From NCBI GenBank assembly GCA_009741485.1, contig CM019219.1, positions 1,762,925 through 1,826,924 of the forward strand: a stretch of DNA of 64,000 bases. Direction: 5' to 3'. Shown here one piece after another: positions 1-12,254 of this stretch; position 1 is the first letter of the stretch; each line of letters opens with the position of its first letter. The position numbers were made by a program, and so were the translations under genes. The notes beneath the pieces are model-generated. The model made no database searches, had not been told where the DNA came from, and worked only from the letters and a program-made list of their open reading frames with translations. Origin of the DNA: Malurus cyaneus samueli (Eukaryota; Chordata; Aves; Passeriformes; Maluridae).

Positions 1-3000
1 AGATTTCACCCTTTTCCTCCCCAAAAGCCCTTCCAGTTATTGGGCTTTTCCATAATGCTGATGGACACCCTTTGGATACAAAGCAGCTGCTAATTATGCT
101 CCTCAACCACTGCTAAGTATTAATATTTAAAGTACTGAACTTGTTTAAAAATTGAAGAAAATCAAAATGTGGTGCTGCTTTTAATGTTTTTTAATATAGT
201 GTCCCCAAGCTATAAAGGACAGAGTCATTTTTACTGCACTGCATTCTGAAGAGCCACAGAACAAGGATTAAGGAGACTTCACTCAACCTCTGCTGCCAAT
301 TGTAAACTCATTTAATGTCATTATCAGCCTCCCCATATTTCTCATAACACAATTTTGTGAAATATCCTGGGCTTTTAGGATTTCCAGACTTTGCAAAACA
401 ACTTCTCTTCCTTTCTTAAGGTAAAACTCAGCCACAGACATTTTAATACATAAAAGAATTAAGTCTTTGCACAGTCAATCAGGAATTTAGCATATTCTTA
501 TCTGCACCAGTTAAGTTTCTAGGTCATTCTATTTAGAAAAAAAAATAAATAAGGGAGTAGAAGCTCTTAATTGTGAGCATATGGCCAAATTTTAGGTGCC
601 CATGATGAGGCAAACTGCCTCTTTACAGCCCTTTTTTATTCACTGCCATCATATTTCTCTGTCATGCATCAAAGTTATTAAGAGCAATTTTATTTTGGCA
701 CCTGCTTAGGGATTTTAGAAACTACACTGAAGAGTTCATTTCTGAACATTAGGGCCAGAATACTTAATTCTGATCTAGGCTCAGAGCAATAGAAATAAAA
801 AGTATGTTGGATTTACTTCTGTTTGCACTGTTTATTATTTCTCTTTTCCATAATTTTGTCTGATTTTCATTTTTCCCTTCCTCATACATTTAATTTTAGC
901 TTGTTTTTTTTCCTGTCAAGCATTATGCATCAGGGCCAGGCTGCTAACTCAAAGGCAACATGTAAAAGCACATAAATATCTGTATTTTTATGCTATGTTC
1001 AAACTTTAACTAGTTCAATATTTCAAATGAGAAAACCTCACTGAGGCTTTGGGAGTTTACATTACAACATTGAATGTTCTCCAATTTGATAGAGAAGTTG
1101 CATTAAATCCTCCATCTAATGAAATCAATGTTGTATAAATAATATATTATTCCACCAAAGAGCAAATAGGAATCGGATGCAAGTATCCCCATTATTTGTT
1201 GGATTTGCCTTTTTTCTGCCCACAACTTGAGTTTAAAGATGGAATTCATGCTCATCCCAGATTTCATTAAGTGCTTGAATGTGAAACCATTTGTCTGAAG
1301 GCAATCAAAAGTATGATCAGATTTGTTATTTTTTTATTTTTAAGCAGGGCAGGATTTTTCCCTTTGCCATAAAGCAGTTGGCAGAGAAAACCCTGGAATT
1401 TGGGAAGGTCATAAAATAAATGAGACAAAGCAAAATCTTAACAAAGTCGGCAGAATGTTCCTTTAAAAAATTCTCCCACACTTCCAGTTCCTCAAGGCAT
1501 CTTAACAAGGATGTAATTTCCCATTTGCTCTCAGTGAGCAAATCAAACAGGGTGATTTATTATTCAGATGGGCACAAAGGATTTCTGAAATGCAAAAAGA
1601 AGGGCTATAAAAGCACAAGTCATCAGTAATGACGACAGCCTAAACTGCCTTTCAAATATGAACAAAATGCAGCCATTTAGGGGCTCATACATCACGCTCT
1701 CCCAGACCCTCATTTATTTCCCAACTGTACAACTGCATCAAAATGGAACCAGGGCAGAGTTTGGCATCTACTGAGAACATCTTTATCAGGGAAGTGATTC
1801 CACACCATGAGACAGAGGCTCAGAGTCCCCATCTTGGGACAGCAAACAAGGCTTTCCAATCACCAGTTCAGTTCCTTCCCCAAAACACCTGCATGCTGAA
1901 AAGGAACTTCTCTGAACTATAACCATGGTGAAAATATGACAAAACTCCCACTCTTATCCCAAGAAAATTCTGATTTCTTGATAAACATCTCCAGCAACTT
2001 GGGCTACTGATGAGACAGCATTCAACTGGAACCCAAAATCCCAGCTTTAGCTGCAGAGACCTGCTGTTCCATTTTTCTTCCAACAATCTGTACAAAGGGA
2101 AATTGGGAGGACTAAATCCTGCTCATTCTTATCCCAACGAAGCACAGAAATAACTACCAGAGCTAATGAGGTTACTCAGCATTTTTCTTCTCCGAGCAGA
2201 AAACCCACACAGAGCAGTTCCCTCAATCAGCTGTTTAATATTTCAGCTGCACGCAGGTATTATGGGTATTATACACATATTCTTAAATCCACTTTATCTT
2301 CAAAATGTTCCTCCAAGTAAAGAGATGTGGAATTAGCACTTTGCAGATAAAGAACAGACATCAGCACAGACTCAAATGATTGTCCAAGCTCATAGAAAAA
2401 AAACTTATTATAAAATAAGACATCAAATCTTCCAAATTTCTGCCAAACATGACTCCAAGAGACCTTACTGCTCCAGCATCACAGCCAAGCAGGATCCACC
2501 CTTCCTCAAAGCAAGGAGCACCTGCAAGGATCTGACTGCATGAAGACCTGTTTGAAATTCCTGACAAGTTTCCCTTCACCTCAGCTGGAGCAGAAGAGCA
2601 TTTTCAAAATCCTTCCATTTCTCTTCTAACGGCAGATTGGAGGAAATAAATAAATAAATTACTGACTTAGCCCAGGAAGCCAGGCAGTGATCATCCAAAG
2701 GCATGGCAATAATCACCTAATTAATGGGAATGAAGGTTCAGCAATGTCAAAATTCTCATTTCTAGCAAAGACAGAATGACAGTATTGGTCCCAAGTGACC
2801 ACAGAAAGAAAAGGCACAACCTTGTCCACAGCTCTGTTTCAAATCAAGTGAACTTCACCCTTCAAAGCTCTGCAAAAAATTAGCCTGGTCCTAAAGAATT
2901 AGGAATATCCCTGGGAACCCACTCAGGTATATAGTCCTGGGATCTGTGTTATGCCTCCTAAAAGAATTTACTTGATCTAGATTCAATGTAGATGTGAAAA

Positions 3001-5689
3001 TCCCTTTGGGGCTGGTTTATCAGCTTTCTGCCCCACACTGGTGGTCACTGAAACACCTGGAAGGTGTTTCAACCTCTGGGTGCTTTTCCCTGAGCTTCAT
3101 CTGAGCTTGTTTCCTCCACAAATTCATAGAATTGCTCCAAAAAACTACATTTTAGTTTTCCACTGTAGGACCTGTGTGTTCTAAAAGCACATAATCCTAC
3201 AAATCACCTGCTCAGCACACAAATTCCCCCAGACACAGCCTTCACCAGGGGCAGTCCTTGAGCCAAACTCTGAGTGTGAGGAGGACATGCTAGGCTGACC
3301 TTCTACAGTCATCCTGATTGTCCTGTCCCCTTAACTCACCCAAAAGCTGAATCTAAGAAAAAGAAAAAATAAAGTAAAACCTGAAGTCTGTAACACCAGG
3401 CTGTGTGAGAAAATGGATATTTATAAATAACACCCCAAATTTATTGTGCAATTTGCAGTGTGGGAGGAGGGCCCCTTGCTGTCCTTCTCCACAGAGAATG
3501 CCATAAAATCCATCTCACTGCTCTCCAAGCCCTGATGTCCTCACTCACCCCAGAAGTGCAAGGCAGGACTTGCACCTGGACGTGTGACACGAAGGAAGAA
3601 CTGCAGCCCCACTGCTCACTCCTCCCTGACACACCCAGGGAGAAAAAGCCAGTGTGGGACAGCAGGATACTCCATGAGAGAGAAAGAAATCTGTAACCTA
3701 AACCAGTGAATTGTCTCATTGCTCTTTGCAGCCGCCCAGGTTGAAGCCCAGCTCCTCTCCCCCCTCCCCAGCATCTCTTCAACACTACATTTCATTATGC
3801 AACAGTGTTGCTCAGCATTTTTAAAAGGTAAAAAATTGGCAAACGGGATGATGAAGCGCTTCCAATTCCCCAGTGTATTTACTTTGTGTGCTTTTACAGT
3901 AACATGAAGCACTATCATCGGGAAACGCTTCATTTTTCACAAACCCTGATTTGAAAAATCCCTGTGTACACCAATGGTGTCAGCAGTTACACATGAATCT
4001 GGTCCACATCAAGAAAGTACTTTTTGATTCCCTAAAAATCTCCAGCAAATGCTGTACAGTTTATAAGTGGGGCATATGCATAATGCTGTGCAAAGCTAAT
4101 CAGCCCTGAGACAACAGCTTCTAAATATCATTATGGAAAAGACAAGAATGATGTTTAACTGCTGCTTCTGTCAGAGAGATTCTCCTTTCAAGTCACTCAG
4201 GATATCGAGCAACAGTATTTTCTTCCAGTAATCATGGGCTGGATGAACTCACATTTTCAGCTTGTGAAAAAGCAGCAGCCTCTCCTACCACTGATCTGTT
4301 TGCTCTGAGGAAGTAGCCTACGTTATTTCAGACGTGGTCACCCTACCATGTAATTTTACCCACGTCTGTATCCAGGCTGCAGCCAAAACCACATTTATTT
4401 TCATAGAGAGAAATCCACAGAGGACCTGGAATAGAGCGAGTCAGCACTGCTGGAAAGCAAAACAGAATGAAAAAAACCAACAGTGTGGTGATGCTGTTGC
4501 ATCAATAAGCAGGTCGATATTTAAGTTCTTCCCAAGAATGGCTTTGGAAAAAAAAAAAAAAAAATCTGTGATAAAAAGAGATTCTAAGTTGATCAAAGCC
4601 GTGCCACCAGCTCAGCACAGTCCCTAGCCCAGGGCAGAGCAGCAGGTGGAGCCTTGGGGAGTTCAGGGATCAGCAGCAGAGATAAGGAACAGAGGGATGG
4701 GCACTGGGAGTACCTGGACAGGTAACAGACAGGGAGAGCAGCGGAGCTGCCCTCTGCTGACTGCCTGCTTTGTTGAACACCGCTCCGATCCAGCCAAGCT
4801 GCGATTGAACCGGCCAGGCTTTCCGTGACTCCATCTCCCCTCTGATCCGTGCCTGACAGCTGCATCCACACGGATCTCCTGACCCAGCACAGCCCCGTGC
4901 CCGGGCTGGCAGCAGCGCGGTGCCCCGGCCGCTGCGGCAGCACCATCAACTCCGTGCTGCAATGGGCTGCTCCAGCTAATTAACTCCAAAAAACACCCAG
5001 GACTCGAGCCAGTGTTTCTGCTGCATCGGATCTGTGGATGCCTGGACTCCGCCAGAGCCCAGCTCGGCTGGCCCTGCCTGCTGTGGTGTGGGGCTTGTGG
5101 TGGAACATTTTGGGCTGGTCCAGCCGCTCTCAGCTGCCGCTTCAAATCAGGGGTCGCTTCAGTAACCCCCAAAATCAATCACCCCCATCGAGACCAATGG
5201 TGAAGGCAGTGCCGTGACAGAGAACGACGTGGCCCACACCTGCTGGCACCTGCGCTCGGGGAGCTTCCTGGTGGAAAGTATTTATTGAACAGCAAAACTC
5301 CTGGGATTCTCAGAACGAAAGACTGACCCAGAGCTTCCCAAATAGGACCAATTCTCGTGCCTCCCATGGCATTTTCTGTCTGCCATTTAGGTTGAATACA
5401 CATGACCCACTTAACTTCCAACTTTTTTTTTTTTTTTTTTTTATGGAAGCATCATTGCTAAAACCTAAAAAAAATGAGAGAGAAGGAGGAAAGATGGGAT
5501 TCAAGTTTTACGCAGATGATCACGTTCATCAATCCCCTCTGCCAAACTGCTTGGCTCTGAACTTGCATCCATTTTATACGAGGTTTAAAAGCAAACGGGA
5601 GCAGCTACTCCTTTAGCACCTTAAACACCTCCCCTCCCAACAAAAGACAGCCGTGTAGCTTTAACCCAGCGCTTCGCTGAAATTCCCGA
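1..5689. other. Noncoding DNA upstream of INSYN2A, inside a presumed DOCK1 intron
   Basis: This stretch is AT-rich and holds no open frame with recognisable protein similarity and no DOCK1 exon on the minus strand. It carries simple homopolymer runs, including about 16 A near 4549 and 20 T at 5423-5442. GC content rises from about 4770 towards the CpG island, which may be its shore. No CR1 copy was recognised here. Placement in a DOCK1 intron is inferred from DOCK1 exons on the right and the known nested layout of this locus. Confidence 0.6.
5423..5442. repeat. Poly(T) run of 20
   Basis: An uninterrupted run of 20 T (poly(A) on the minus strand). The sequence to its right, which would be upstream on the minus strand, was not recognised as a processed pseudogene or SINE, so it is listed only as a homopolymer. 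Confidence 0.8.
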
Positions 5690-5849
5690 TGGATCAGCAT
5701 CACCCACTCTGCGGCTGCTCCATCGCTCCCGTAGCGCGACTGGAAAAGCGGGGTGCGCGGGGATGGTGTGCACGGCTCAGTTGTTAATGAATCCCCGCGC
5801 AGAGGAGCCGGAGGAATAGCGGAGGGTTCCCAGCGAGCCTGCGAACGGC

Positions 5850-6225
5850 TGCTCCCCGCTTCTCCCCTCATTTTGCGCGGCCAACGCGCGCCGAGCATCT
5901 CTCCATCCCACCTCCCCCGCCCGCCCCGCCGCCAGCCCGGCCCCGGCTCCTCCTCCCCCGCTCCCGCCCGGCTGGGGGACGCCCGCCGGTCCCGCTCAAC
6001 AGTTCCCTCGGCGGCGGAGCCGCCGAGGGACCCCCCGACAGCCAGCCCCCGCGCAGCCCATGAGGGCAGCGGGGAGCGCGCGGCGGCGGCTGTCGGCTCC
6101 TCCGGCGCTCGGCGGCTCCGCGGCAGATGCGCCCCGGCGGCGCCCAGCCTCTGACGCCCAGCTCGCCCCGGCGGCTGGAGGGAGATGCTCGCCCAGACCG
6201 CCGCTTCTGCGTGAGGAAGCACAAG
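5850..6225 (+). other. INSYN2A: Probable noncoding first exon (5' UTR) of INSYN2A; start approximate
   Basis: The right boundary rests on the donor at 6226 (GTAAGG after ACAAG); the left boundary is a guess inside the CpG island. The leader contains an upstream ATG at 6060 opening a frame that runs past the donor, and a perfect 12-bp GC hairpin at 6004-6030. The next acceptor supported by sequence is at 18327-18328, immediately before the INSYN2A start codon. Additional small untranslated exons between the two would not be recognisable by eye. Confidence 0.5.
6004..6030. repeat. Perfect GC-rich inverted repeat, 12-bp arms with 3-nt loop
   Basis: The left arm at 6004-6015 (TCCCTCGGCGGC) is exactly complementary to the right arm at 6019-6030 (GCCGCCGAGGGA), with GGA between them. 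In RNA this would form a very stable hairpin. It lies inside the predicted INSYN2A 5' leader. Confidence 0.9.
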
Positions 6226-6329
6226 GTAAGGCACCGACCGCCCCCGCCGCGGCTCGCTCGCCCCGACCCCCCGAAATAGCCCGTCCTCTGCTTTAGCCAG
6301 CGGAAAACTTCGTAGGGATGAGGAGAAAG

Positions 6330-6348
6330 GCTGGCGCTGAGCGCCAGC
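6330..6348. repeat. Short palindrome, 9-bp arms
   Basis: GCTGGCGCT at 6330-6338 and AGCGCCAGC at 6340-6348 are perfect inverted copies about a single central G. The site lies about 100 bp into the presumed first intron of INSYN2A, at the edge of the CpG island. No function is assigned. Confidence 0.8.
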
Positions 6349-9300
6349 GTTATGCAATAGCGTATCTGCTGCCTGCGAACAGCTCCTGCATCCAATAACT
6401 TTCGTGACAGATAAGGAGAATATCCCGATACGCGACTTTCTTCTAGAAAAATACCCGTGTTTCTTTGCCTGCTCCCCTTCCAGCGGTGCCGGGGAGGGGA
6501 GAGGTGCAGCGGGAGGATTTTTGGAGGATGCACGAAGTGCTCTGGCTTTTCACATGGCTGATGGCGAGGAACTACCGCTGCTTATTAACTTCAGCCGTCC
6601 TAATGAAGTGTCCGTACAGCGGCGATGGAGGAACACGGGATGTGTTCATCCCTGAACTTGCAGTACAGCACTTCATTAAAAGCCCAACCAACCCAAAAAT
6701 CCTCCTCGGGGACCGAAGCTGCTGCTATTCAGTGAACTGTGCTCATCGACACGCAGGGCTCTCCCGATTTAACACACCCGAGCCCCCATCACCATCACCG
6801 AACACACAGAAATCGGGGATGCCGCTGAAACGCCGGAGGAAAACGGGACAAAAGGTAGCAGGGATCCATCCCCAAAGTCACAGTCCTTGCACCCCGCAAG
6901 GCATCCCGAGCTTCCCGCTCTGCATTTCCATCTTGCCTCCCTCGCTAGTAAAAATCCTCTGCCGTGACCTCAGCGCCTGTACTTAATGCCGTGTTTACGG
7001 AGAGTTACGGCAGCGAGGGGATGCAGGACTGCAGTTCCATGGGATCTGCCTGGGGGAGGCGGGGGGGCCGCAGCGAAATAGGGACATCTTGCACTGCTGG
7101 AAGCAGGGAATATATTCCCCGCTTATGTCACCGTCTCCCGAGGGCTCCGTCCCAAGGGAGCTGTGCCCCGCTCTCAGCCACGAGTCAGAACGGGAATGGA
7201 GCGGTTCGCTTTGACCTTGTGTGTCTAAGCAGCTTAAAATCCCGCACGGAGGAGAATTTAACTCATTAGGCTCTAAGAATGGGAAGTTTGGGAAGACCTG
7301 TTTATCCCAGCCTCGGGGAATCATTTCTTTTTCCCCACTGAATGCTGGCGAGTGCTAAGAAAAGGCAAACCAGTAACAGGTCACGTCTGATATAAACTGG
7401 GAATTTATTCTCTCTGTTTAAGTGTTGGATCGTGCTCAGATTTACAGGGCTGCCAGGAATGCTGCATGTATCAAGGTTAAAATCAGGCTGCTGGATGGAA
7501 AAACTACCAGCTAAAAATAAAGAAATAAATAAATAAAACCCATCACATGATACTCAACTATGTCCTAGCCATGTACTGGGATTAATTTAATGCCAAATTC
7601 CAAGCCAACAGACCAACAGGATAAACAGGAAAGCAGGGAGAGGAACGCATCTCCTCACTCTTGGTGTGATGCCTCTTGGTGTTCCACCAGCCTGCTCATG
7701 CCTGTCTGTCTGGACTACAATGCTCTGGTCCCTCCGAGCACAAATAACAGTTCTAAGTTAAAAGCTGGATTTTCCTCTGGCATGAAAAATTCATATTCAG
7801 ATGGAAATATCTCAGGGCTCAGGTATTATTAATTCATCACCTGGAGGGTGATATTCTGCTACAGAGTGGTGGCATACGGTCCCTGATTCCAGGAGAAATC
7901 CATAATGTAGATTGCTAATCCAGAGACTCAGATGTAATTGCTCTAATTCCAACAGTTCTAAAATAAAATCCTGCCCCAGAGTTTCAGGTGCTATTGCATT
8001 GAAAGCATCCTCTCTTCTCAGAATGAGGAAGGCTGATATTAAATCAGCTTTTTCTAGGGTTTTTTGTAAGGATGTCATGATGCCCTTGATGAAAAATGTT
8101 TGCTCTTTAGTACTCCGGCATTATTAACGATGTGTGTTTTTAACGAGATGCTGGAGATCATTCTAATCCTGGATGGAATCAGTGCCTTTCCCCGGGATTG
8201 CCACATAAAAAACCAGCTGGGCAGGAGCACCACGAGAGAAAGTGTTCAGTTCCTTATCAAGAGGGCCAGCACTTAGCATTCAATGCACCCTTGTACTAAT
8301 TGAGCTCAGGAACAAGGAGCTCTTAAGATCATTGCTCCCTTTTCTCCCCAGTTAACCACTGCACTGACAGAAGCATTTCTGCATGAGGCACACACATCTT
8401 CTATATTCTAAAATATATAGAATTAACTCAGCAAAAAGAGTGGCTAAGTTCAGTGGAGAGGAACACAGGGAAGGAAAATGTGGTGAAGAAGCCCAGGAGC
8501 TGCCCAAGTGCCGAGTCACGGAGCGTACGTCACCTTCCAGACCAGCATCACCAGTGACCAAACACCACTGGGAACCAGCAGGACATTGCCCAGGATCCAA
8601 ACTCAACCACAGATTGTACACAAGGCAAGGAATATCAGCACTAATCTTTGCTTCTGGAGGATTTAAAAGCAAATTTAGCCATGCCAGTCTTTTGCCGTGA
8701 CTGATGTGGGAGAGGAAGCCAGGGAAACCTGTGAGTTTGCCAAAAATCCCTGCTAAAATGTAAGGATACCTCCACAGAGCTCTTGAGCTGTGATGTCTCA
8801 AGGCTGTTCCTTATCCCAGCACAGCACAGGGAGAACTAGGAATGTATAGTCCCATAATTCATGCCCACTTGAGGAAATGACCGTAAATCTAGAATATCTG
8901 AGACCATAAAAAATTCACGTGATTATCTGAACTAGCTATTAATAAAAAGCTCTTATATTCTGCTTTATGACAGGCACGATTTAAAGAACTGCTGAAAATT
9001 TGTGCAAGGTATTAAAAAACATGTAAGCAACAAATCTATTTTATAGCCCAAGTACTCCTCTGTATTTTTACTGATCAGTTTGCAAATTAAATAGACTTTA
9101 TGAAAATGAGATCATGAGCATATTTTAAGGAAAAAATCATCTCAGAGTGGTAACTTCACTGGGAGTTCCACATTCAGGCTACTGAAAACTTATGCTTGCT
9201 TAGAAAATCCTGCATAACCTCTGAACACACACAGGTACGGCTCCCTGGGTATTGACACTCAATTTGAGATTGTTATTGACCACACAGAATGTGCTCGGAG

Positions 9301-11014
9301 CATTCTCTTACCTGAAGGCTATTTACTCCCATTTTACTACATTCAGGCAGAAAAGTGATCCCTGAATACTCTGAGAACAGTTCACCCTGTTCATGCTTTT
9401 CCCCAGCTCGGTGTCAGGGTGATCAGTACCTGAAAACTGCTGCCCATTAACACATCCCAGCACAAGTCTCACAGGCAAGGAGAACTGGGTGTAAAAGTAA
9501 CAATTCACAGATCAAACAGTAATTTTTGGTGTCCCCTTTGCATGTTTTTCTCCCCCTTTAGTGGTATGGGACACCAAGCTTGATTTTAAGCCAGTCTTCC
9601 CAGCTAAATCCACTGGGTTTGATCCAGAGGAGTGTAGAGGAGTAAGGTCCATTTGATTAATTAAATTAGAATTTAAAAGAGGCGGATTCAAAAGCCCTGG
9701 GACTGAGGGCCTTCAAGTCCTGCCATGTTTGGGTGCAGATCTGAACTTTTAAATCATTACAAGAGATTTTTATCCTGGCAGGGAAGTGCTGGAGCTCTCC
9801 CAGAATTGCTGGTATCTGATACAGACTGAGCCCGTATCAAAAATAGGTGTTAAACATCTCCCAAATCCCAGCTTTAACTCGTGTTTGTGACATCTATGGC
9901 CAAGGGAAGCAGGTTGCTGCTGTTATTTTTGCCTCCCATGATTGCCATAGCAAGCCTATAAATAAAGCCCACGTAGTTACCAAATTAAACCAGTTTAAAA
10001 ACAAAGGCAGAGGAAGCTCATTCCATCTGGTCTGAACGAGGAGGAATTGTCACAAGCTTATAAAAAAAGGATTTACTCCTTTTGTGCTCTTGCCCACCTT
10101 CCCTGCTTGTTTTACAGCTGCCCTTCCTCTCCTCTTCCATTTTTTTTCCCCCAATTCTCATGTCAAGGTTGTGATCGCATTGCTTGCAATGATTTTGGTG
10201 AGGTCAAAGCTCATAAAGCCCAACCACAGTGTAAATGACTTTTAAAAACTGGAACAGGGGCTCTCTGATGCTCAATACAAAACCATTTAAGCAGGTGTGT
10301 GACTTCAGGACTGTATTTTGAAAGTTATAACATGATAAGTAGGTTTGGTCTGGTTAGTTGCTTCCAGGGAGGAGGAAGAAGAGGGAATTCAGTAAAACCA
10401 CTAATTTTGGTGTATTTATCTATGAACAAGCCCAAAATCTAAATCTACAAGCCCAATATCTCCTTCCAACCATCAGTAGTTGCTTGTTCCTGCCTATTTT
10501 GTTATTAAATTCATTATTCTCCTCTGCAAATAAAGAAATGAATGAGAGGGTATCCACGAGAACAGAAATTTAACTTGTGGATCAGTTGAATCCATTTTTG
10601 TGTATCAAGGCCATCGGCAAATAAAACACAGCGATATCTCTAAGGAGCTGACAAAGAGACAGATAAAACATCCCACTGCTGGAGAGAGTAATTCAGCAGA
10701 AATTATGCTTGAACTGCCTGGTAACAGCGATAACACTGATCCCTTCTGGAGACTGAGCCCGAGTTGCTGAATTCCAGAGGAATCCCTGTATTTTAGGGAG
10801 TCCTGGCTGAGCAAAGTGGTGAGAATAACATGATACATTCCTGCATTCACAGTTTGTACTAAAAGCACCTAAAGCTACAAGAAAGGTGATGCAAATGATC
10901 TGGTAGTCAGTTGTGGTGACCTTTCCAGACAAAAAATATCATTGAGAGGGTCTGTGATTAATAGTTTAATAAACTTCTTAATAATTCAAATCACAAACAA
11001 CCCATCCTAAAATC

Positions 11015-11140
11015 CAGAATCACAGAATGGTTTGGGTTGGAACGGCATTAAAATCATCACATTCCAGCCCCCTGCCATGGGCAGGGGCATCAGGTTTATT
11101 TTAAGATCTTATTCCACGTTGTCCCAGGTCCACAAAACCT
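11015..11140 (-). mobile_element. CR1 LINE fragment, 3' end
   Basis: The sequence begins with GAATCACAGAATGG followed by TTTGGGTTGGAA, the reverse complement of the typical CR1 3' terminus. It runs on through the CCCCCTGCCATGGGCAGGG block. The element therefore lies on the minus strand, 5'-truncated and diverged. The right limit is approximate. Confidence 0.8.
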
Positions 11141-12118
11141 GGGAGTAACACATTCAGCATCCCCACACGGGGATTTTGAATCTGAATTTGCTTCCCTCTT
11201 CATTCCCCACGTAACTCTTCCCACATGGCACCAAAACGGTGTTACCTGGAATGAGCAATTTCCATCAGCCTTCTGCCAGAGTCCTCATGTTTGATGAGAA
11301 CCTGGGATTTTGGGAGTTTAAGACAACTTCCCCTCACACAAGATTTTGGCTCTTCCTTCCCAGTATTTCAAAAGCATCTTAGAACCAGCTTTGATGAAGC
11401 TTTGCAGCTTTAGGGACTGTAATTCCCTTCAGCAACTGAAGCTTTTTGCTCTACTCAAACCCTCTTTTTGGGTAACTGATGGTTATTTTTGTACAATGCT
11501 CTAGCAGGAGTCAGACTGATCTGTGCACTTTCCCCAATATCAGCACCCATTTGCACGTGGATAATTCACAATTCCAGCAGAATCAGAACCTGCTTGAAAC
11601 CAGAAGCTTCAGGAATGCGCTCCTCAAGAAGGTGAAAAATGACACAGCTTTTATTTGGTGGTGGCTGCTGCCAGCAGTGGAGTGCAAAACCACATCTCCT
11701 AGACAGATCCTATTCCCCAATTAACATCCTGCTAATGAGGTCAGGTTTTAGACCTAAATTACCCAGCTGAGTTGTTTAACAACACTCCCCACCCTCCCAA
11801 GCTTGTCTGCCTGGAACTCTGATCCAAGCAGGAAGAGCTGCCGAGGCTCTGCTGCCTCACAATCACTGACCCCAGGGAAGTCACTGTGCCTCAAATCTCC
11901 CCTTTGTAAGGAGTTCCAGCACGATGGATCACCTGCATCCCCAGGGGAATGCTCTGATCTGCAGAGGTTGGGCAGGGCTCTCCACTCATTACCTGCACAG
12001 CAGAATTAAGGATGCAGGATCGAAGCCTGGAGCTGGGACCTGCTTATCTCCTTTTTCCTCTTCACCCAACACTTCAAAATCAATGATGAAGGAAGAAAAA
12101 CAGCTGCAGTTCCTGCAG

Positions 12119-12254
12119 AAGTGTCCAAGGCCAGGCTGGACAGGGCTGGGAGCACCCTGGGACAGTGGAAGGTGTCCTTGCCCACGGCAGGGGTGGAATG
12201 AGATGATCTCTAAGGTCCTTTCCAACCCAAACCATTCCACCATTCTGTGTTCTC
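12119..12254 (+). mobile_element. CR1 LINE fragment, 3' end
   Basis: It contains the CCAAGGCCAGGCTGGA block, the GGTGTCC...TGCC block, TCTAAGGTCCTTTCCAACCC, and a decayed ATTCTGTG tail, in CR1 sense order on the plus strand. Only about 135 bp of the 3' end are present. Confidence 0.88.

Larger units (their letters stand above)
5690..6290 (+). promoter_or_regulatory. INSYN2A: CpG island, probable INSYN2A promoter
   Basis: A sharply GC-rich block with very many CpG dinucleotides stands out from AT-rich flanks. It contains repeated GC-box-like CCCGCCC/CCGCCC stretches around 5920-5975 and no obvious TATA box. A good splice donor on the plus strand (AAG|GTAAGG at 6223-6230) lies at its right side, and the first coding exon of INSYN2A lies about 12 kb downstream in the same direction, so the island is best read as that gene's promoter and first exon. 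The island limits are judged by eye and the transcription start is not determined. Divergent minus-strand transcription cannot be excluded. Confidence 0.75.

Noticed and set aside
5423..5442. Poly(A) on the minus strand as the tail of a processed pseudogene
   Set aside because: No gene-like sequence or target-site duplication was recognised beside it.
5605..6533. Long minus-strand open frames (250 and 221 codons) over the CpG island
   Set aside because: Stop codons are rare in such GC-rich DNA; both frames are dominated by Arg, Gly, Ala and Pro and match no known family.
9301..9360. Donor-like CTTACCTGAAG on the minus strand suggesting a DOCK1 exon
   Set aside because: The adjoining sequence does not encode any DOCK1 segment in any frame.
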